Origin: Streptomyces sp. NBC_00820
GTDB taxonomy: Bacteria > Actinomycetota > Actinomycetes > Streptomycetales > Streptomycetaceae
Direction of reading: 5' to 3'
Assembly (NCBI RefSeq): GCF_036347055.1
Contig: NZ_CP108882.1
Coordinates: forward strand, 2,679,001 to 2,743,000
Length of the DNA stretch: 64,000 nucleotides
Part shown: positions 61,897 through 64,000 of the stretch, in pieces
Layout: each line of letters starts with the position of its first letter
Numbering within the stretch: position 1 is the first letter of the stretch
Notes under the pieces: model-generated
What the model was told of the DNA's origin: nothing
Seen by the model: only the letters and a program-made list of their open reading frames with translations
Database searches by the model: none
Made by a program: the position numbers and the translations under genes

Positions 61897-63369
61897 GTGT
61901 CCTCCCTCTTTCCCGCCCTGTCTCCCGGCCAGTCCCCCGCCCGCGCGGACGGTCCGGGCGACCGGGTCGCCCTGCGGTTCGGGCCGCGGACGCTGACGTA
62001 CGGCGACCTGGCCGCCGCCGCCGGCGCGCTCGCCGCCCGCCTCCAGGGGCACGGCCGTGTCGCGGTGTGGGCGACCCCGGAACTGGAGACCGCGGTCGCG
62101 GTGACGGGCGCGCTGCTCGCCGGGGTGCCCGCGGTGCCGCTGAACCCGAAGTCGGGCGAGAAGGAACTCGCGCACATCCTCTCCGACAGCGCCCCGTCGC
62201 TGGTGCTGGCCGCCCCGGGTGCCGAACTCCCCGCGGCTTTCAGCGGCTTGGAGCGGATGGACGTCGACGTGTCCGGCACCGGGACCGCCCCGGACGTACC
62301 CGTCTGCGACGGCGACCCGGCGCTGATCGTCTACACCTCCGGCACCACCGGCCCGCCCAAGGGCGCCGTCATCCCGCGCCGGGCACTCGCCTCGACCCTG
62401 GACGCGCTCGCCGACGCCTGGCAGTGGACCGACGCGGACGTGCTGGTGCACGGGCTGCCCCTGTTCCATGTGCACGGCCTCGTACTGGGCGTCCTCGGGC
62501 CGCTGCGGCGCGGCGGTTCGGTCAGGCACCTGGGGCGCTTCACCACCGAGGGTGTGGCCCGCGAGCTGAACTCCGGCGCGACCATGCTGTTCGGCGTGCC
62601 GACGATGTACCACCGCATCGCCGAGGCCCTGCCGGACGACCCGGAGCTGGCCAAGGCCCTGGCCGGGGCCCGGCTGCTGGTCTCCGGCTCGGCCGCGCTG
62701 CCCGTGCACGACCACGAACGGATCGCGGCCGCGACCGGCCGGCGGGTCGTCGAGCGGTACGGCATGACGGAGACCCTGATGAACACGAGCGTGCGGGCCG
62801 ACGGCGAGGCCCGCGCGGGCACCGTCGGGCTACCTCTGCCCGGGGTCGGGCTGCGGCTCGTGGAGGAGGACGGCACGGAGATCGCCGGGTACGACGGGGA
62901 GAGCGTCGGTGAGATCCAGGTGCGTGGCCCGAACCTGTTCACCGAGTACCTGAACCGGCCCGACGCGACCGCCGCCGCCTTCACCGCCGACGGCTGGTTC
63001 CGCACCGGGGACATGGCGGTGCGCGAGAGTGACGGCTACGTACGGATCGTCGGCCGCAAGGCCACCGACCTGATCAAGAGCGGCGGTTACAAGATCGGGG
63101 CGGGCGAGATCGAGAACGCGCTGCTGGAGCACCCCGGGGTGCGCGAGGCCGCGGTCACCGGGGAACCGGACGCGGACCTGGGCGAGCGGATCGTGGCCTG
63201 GATCGTCCCGGCCGACCCCGGTCTGCCGCCGTCCGACGAGGAGTTGGCCGATCACGTGGCGCGGCGCCTGGCCCCCCACAAGCGGCCGCGCGTGGTGCGC
63301 CGACTGGACGCCCTGCCCCGCAACGACATGGGGAAGATCATGAAGCGGGCGCTGGTCGCCGATGCCTGA
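61897..63369 (+). CDS. matB: Malonyl-CoA (methylmalonyl-CoA) synthetase
   Basis: A 490-residue ANL adenylate-forming ligase that joins malonate (or methylmalonate) to CoA with ATP. The P-loop is YTSGTTGPPKG (146-156), the core YGMTETLMNTS, the hinge region GRKATDLIKSGG, and the catalytic C-terminal lysine K480 in NDMGKIMKR. From memory, the sequence follows S. coelicolor MatB closely, including SSLFPALSP and the NPKSGEKELAHIL segment. The GTG at 61897 follows AAGGAG with 8 bases between; the GTG at 61888 would overlap the ribosome-binding site. It supplies malonyl-CoA to polyketide or fatty acid synthesis. Overlaps the carboxyltransferase gene by eight bases. Confidence 0.95.
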   Translation: MSSLFPALSPGQSPARADGPGDRVALRFGPRTLTYGDLAAAAGALAARLQGHGRVAVWATPELETAVAVTGALLAGVPAVPLNPKSGEKELAHILSDSAPSLVLAAPGAELPAAFSGLERMDVDVSGTGTAPDVPVCDGDPALIVYTSGTTGPPKGAVIPRRALASTLDALADAWQWTDADVLVHGLPLFHVHGLVLGVLGPLRRGGSVRHLGRFTTEGVARELNSGATMLFGVPTMYHRIAEALPDDPELAKALAGARLLVSGSAALPVHDHERIAAATGRRVVERYGMTETLMNTSVRADGEARAGTVGLPLPGVGLRLVEEDGTEIAGYDGESVGEIQVRGPNLFTEYLNRPDATAAAFTADGWFRTGDMAVRESDGYVRIVGRKATDLIKSGGYKIGAGEIENALLEHPGVREAAVTGEPDADLGERIVAWIVPADPGLPPSDEELADHVARRLAPHKRPRVVRRLDALPRNDMGKIMKRALVADA

Positions 63370-64000
63370 ACGGCTGTCGGCCCGGGAGATCCTGGCCCTG
63401 GTCACGGACGACTCGGAGTTCCGTGAACTCCCCTGCCGCATACGCGACTCACCACCCGACGGCCCGCTCGGCTGGCAGGGTTACGACGCCTCGCGCGCCC
63501 GTGCCGCCGAGCGCACCGGCGAGGAGGAGTCCGTCGTCTGCGGCACCGCGCGCGTCCACGGCACGCGGGCCGTGCTGATCGCGTTCGAGTTCGGCTTCCT
63601 CGGCGGCTCACTGGGCGAGCGCGCCGGTGACCGCCTGGAGGCGGCGTACACCTACGCGCGCGAACACCGGCTCCCCGTCGTGCCGTTGATCGCCACCGGC
63701 GGCAGCCGGATGCAGGAGGGGATGCGCGCACTCACCCAACTCCAGCGCGTGGCACGACAGTCGACGCTCACCCGCGAGGCCGGCCTCGCGCAGATCGCGG
63801 TGCTGCGGGACCCGACCACCGGCGGTGGCTGGGCCACCCTCGGCGCCGGGGCCGATGTGATCCTCGCCCTCCCCGGTGCCCAGGTGGGCTTCGCCGGCTC
63901 CCGGGTCCGCCCGCCCGGCGCGGACCCGGCCGCGTACACGGCGGAGGCCCAGGTGGCGGCGGGTTCGGCCGACGCGGTGGTGCCCATGGACCGGCTGCGG
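63362..64000 (+). CDS. Acyl-CoA carboxyltransferase (AccA/AccD-type), partial
   Basis: The first 213 codons of a crotonase-fold carboxyltransferase; the gene continues beyond the window. Visible are FEFGFLGGSLGERAGDRLEAAYTYA, PLIATGGSRMQEGMRAL (the AccD-like GGxRMQEG motif) and a following DPTTGGGWATLGAGADVILALP, as in AccA/AccD proteins. It starts with the ATG at 63362 inside the matB stop (ATG-CC-TGA style, 8-base overlap), so it is coupled to matB. It likely carboxylates, decarboxylates or transfers the malonyl group as a companion of MatB. Missing C-terminus prevents deciding between a fused AccAD and a single subunit. Confidence 0.85.
   Translation, partial: MPERLSAREILALVTDDSEFRELPCRIRDSPPDGPLGWQGYDASRARAAERTGEEESVVCGTARVHGTRAVLIAFEFGFLGGSLGERAGDRLEAAYTYAREHRLPVVPLIATGGSRMQEGMRALTQLQRVARQSTLTREAGLAQIAVLRDPTTGGGWATLGAGADVILALPGAQVGFAGSRVRPPGADPAAYTAEAQVAAGSADAVVPMDRLR

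Overview
The window reads as the chromosome of a Streptomyces species. Its DNA is very GC-rich with strong third-position GC bias, GTG and TTG starts are frequent, several promoters look leaderless, and I found only one in-frame TTA leucine codon. From memory, the gene order also matches the Streptomyces coelicolor region around fabD, fabH, acpP and fabF. No rRNA, tRNA, insertion sequence, prophage, CRISPR array, attachment site or origin was seen.

Layout. (1) 0.1-9.3 kb: a Ter (tellurium/stress) region. A three-gene minus-strand operon encodes a HAD phosphatase, a large PRTase-TRSP-StiP-Pelota fusion and a CitE-like lyase. It faces a TerD with a long Tyr/Pro/Gln tail, and is followed by a TerA/TerD-like protein, a DUF475/TerC membrane protein and two standard TerD proteins. 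(2) 9.4-28.9 kb: a conserved core. An AhpE-type peroxiredoxin, a DUF3052 protein and pyruvate dehydrogenase E1 (aceE) come first. Then come a K+ channel, an MFS efflux pump with its TetR regulator, a DUF1023 hydrolase, an SHOCT protein, a MerR/aldo-keto reductase pair, a serine hydrolase and a pirin. The block ends with fasR and the type II fatty acid synthase genes fabD-fabH-acpP-fabF. Mycobacteria keep the same skeleton (ahpE, DUF3052, aceE, PucR-type regulator, fabD, acp, kas). (3) 29-39 kb: a lipoprotein SGNH hydrolase, galM, a GH3 glycosidase with PA14 insert, small membrane proteins, a MarR/quinone-oxidoreductase-like divergent pair, a serine hydrolase and a zinc-ribbon membrane protein.

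(4) 39-58 kb: a carbohydrate block. An enolase-superfamily sugar-acid dehydratase and a zinc alcohol dehydrogenase are translationally coupled. A protein of unknown function precedes a ChvE-MmsA-MmsB sugar ABC transporter. A tailed PLP aminotransferase, a DUF4360 secreted protein, a Tat-exported GH35 beta-galactosidase, a bldA-type (TTA) operon of HExxH protein, seven-TM protein and FAD monooxygenase, and an IclR/SMP-30 lactonase pair follow. A motif containing TCGAAC lies upstream of the dehydratase, the transporter operon and the IclR gene, suggesting one regulon. (5) 58-64 kb: a small protein gene carrying an intragenic palindromic repeat, an SDR, a MerR-PP2C fusion, a methyltransferase, malonyl-CoA synthetase (matB), and an overlapping carboxyltransferase that runs off the window.

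Coding starts were chosen from ribosome-binding sites, leaderless promoters, overlaps and family lengths. Family names come from recognising motifs by eye and from memory; no database search was possible.
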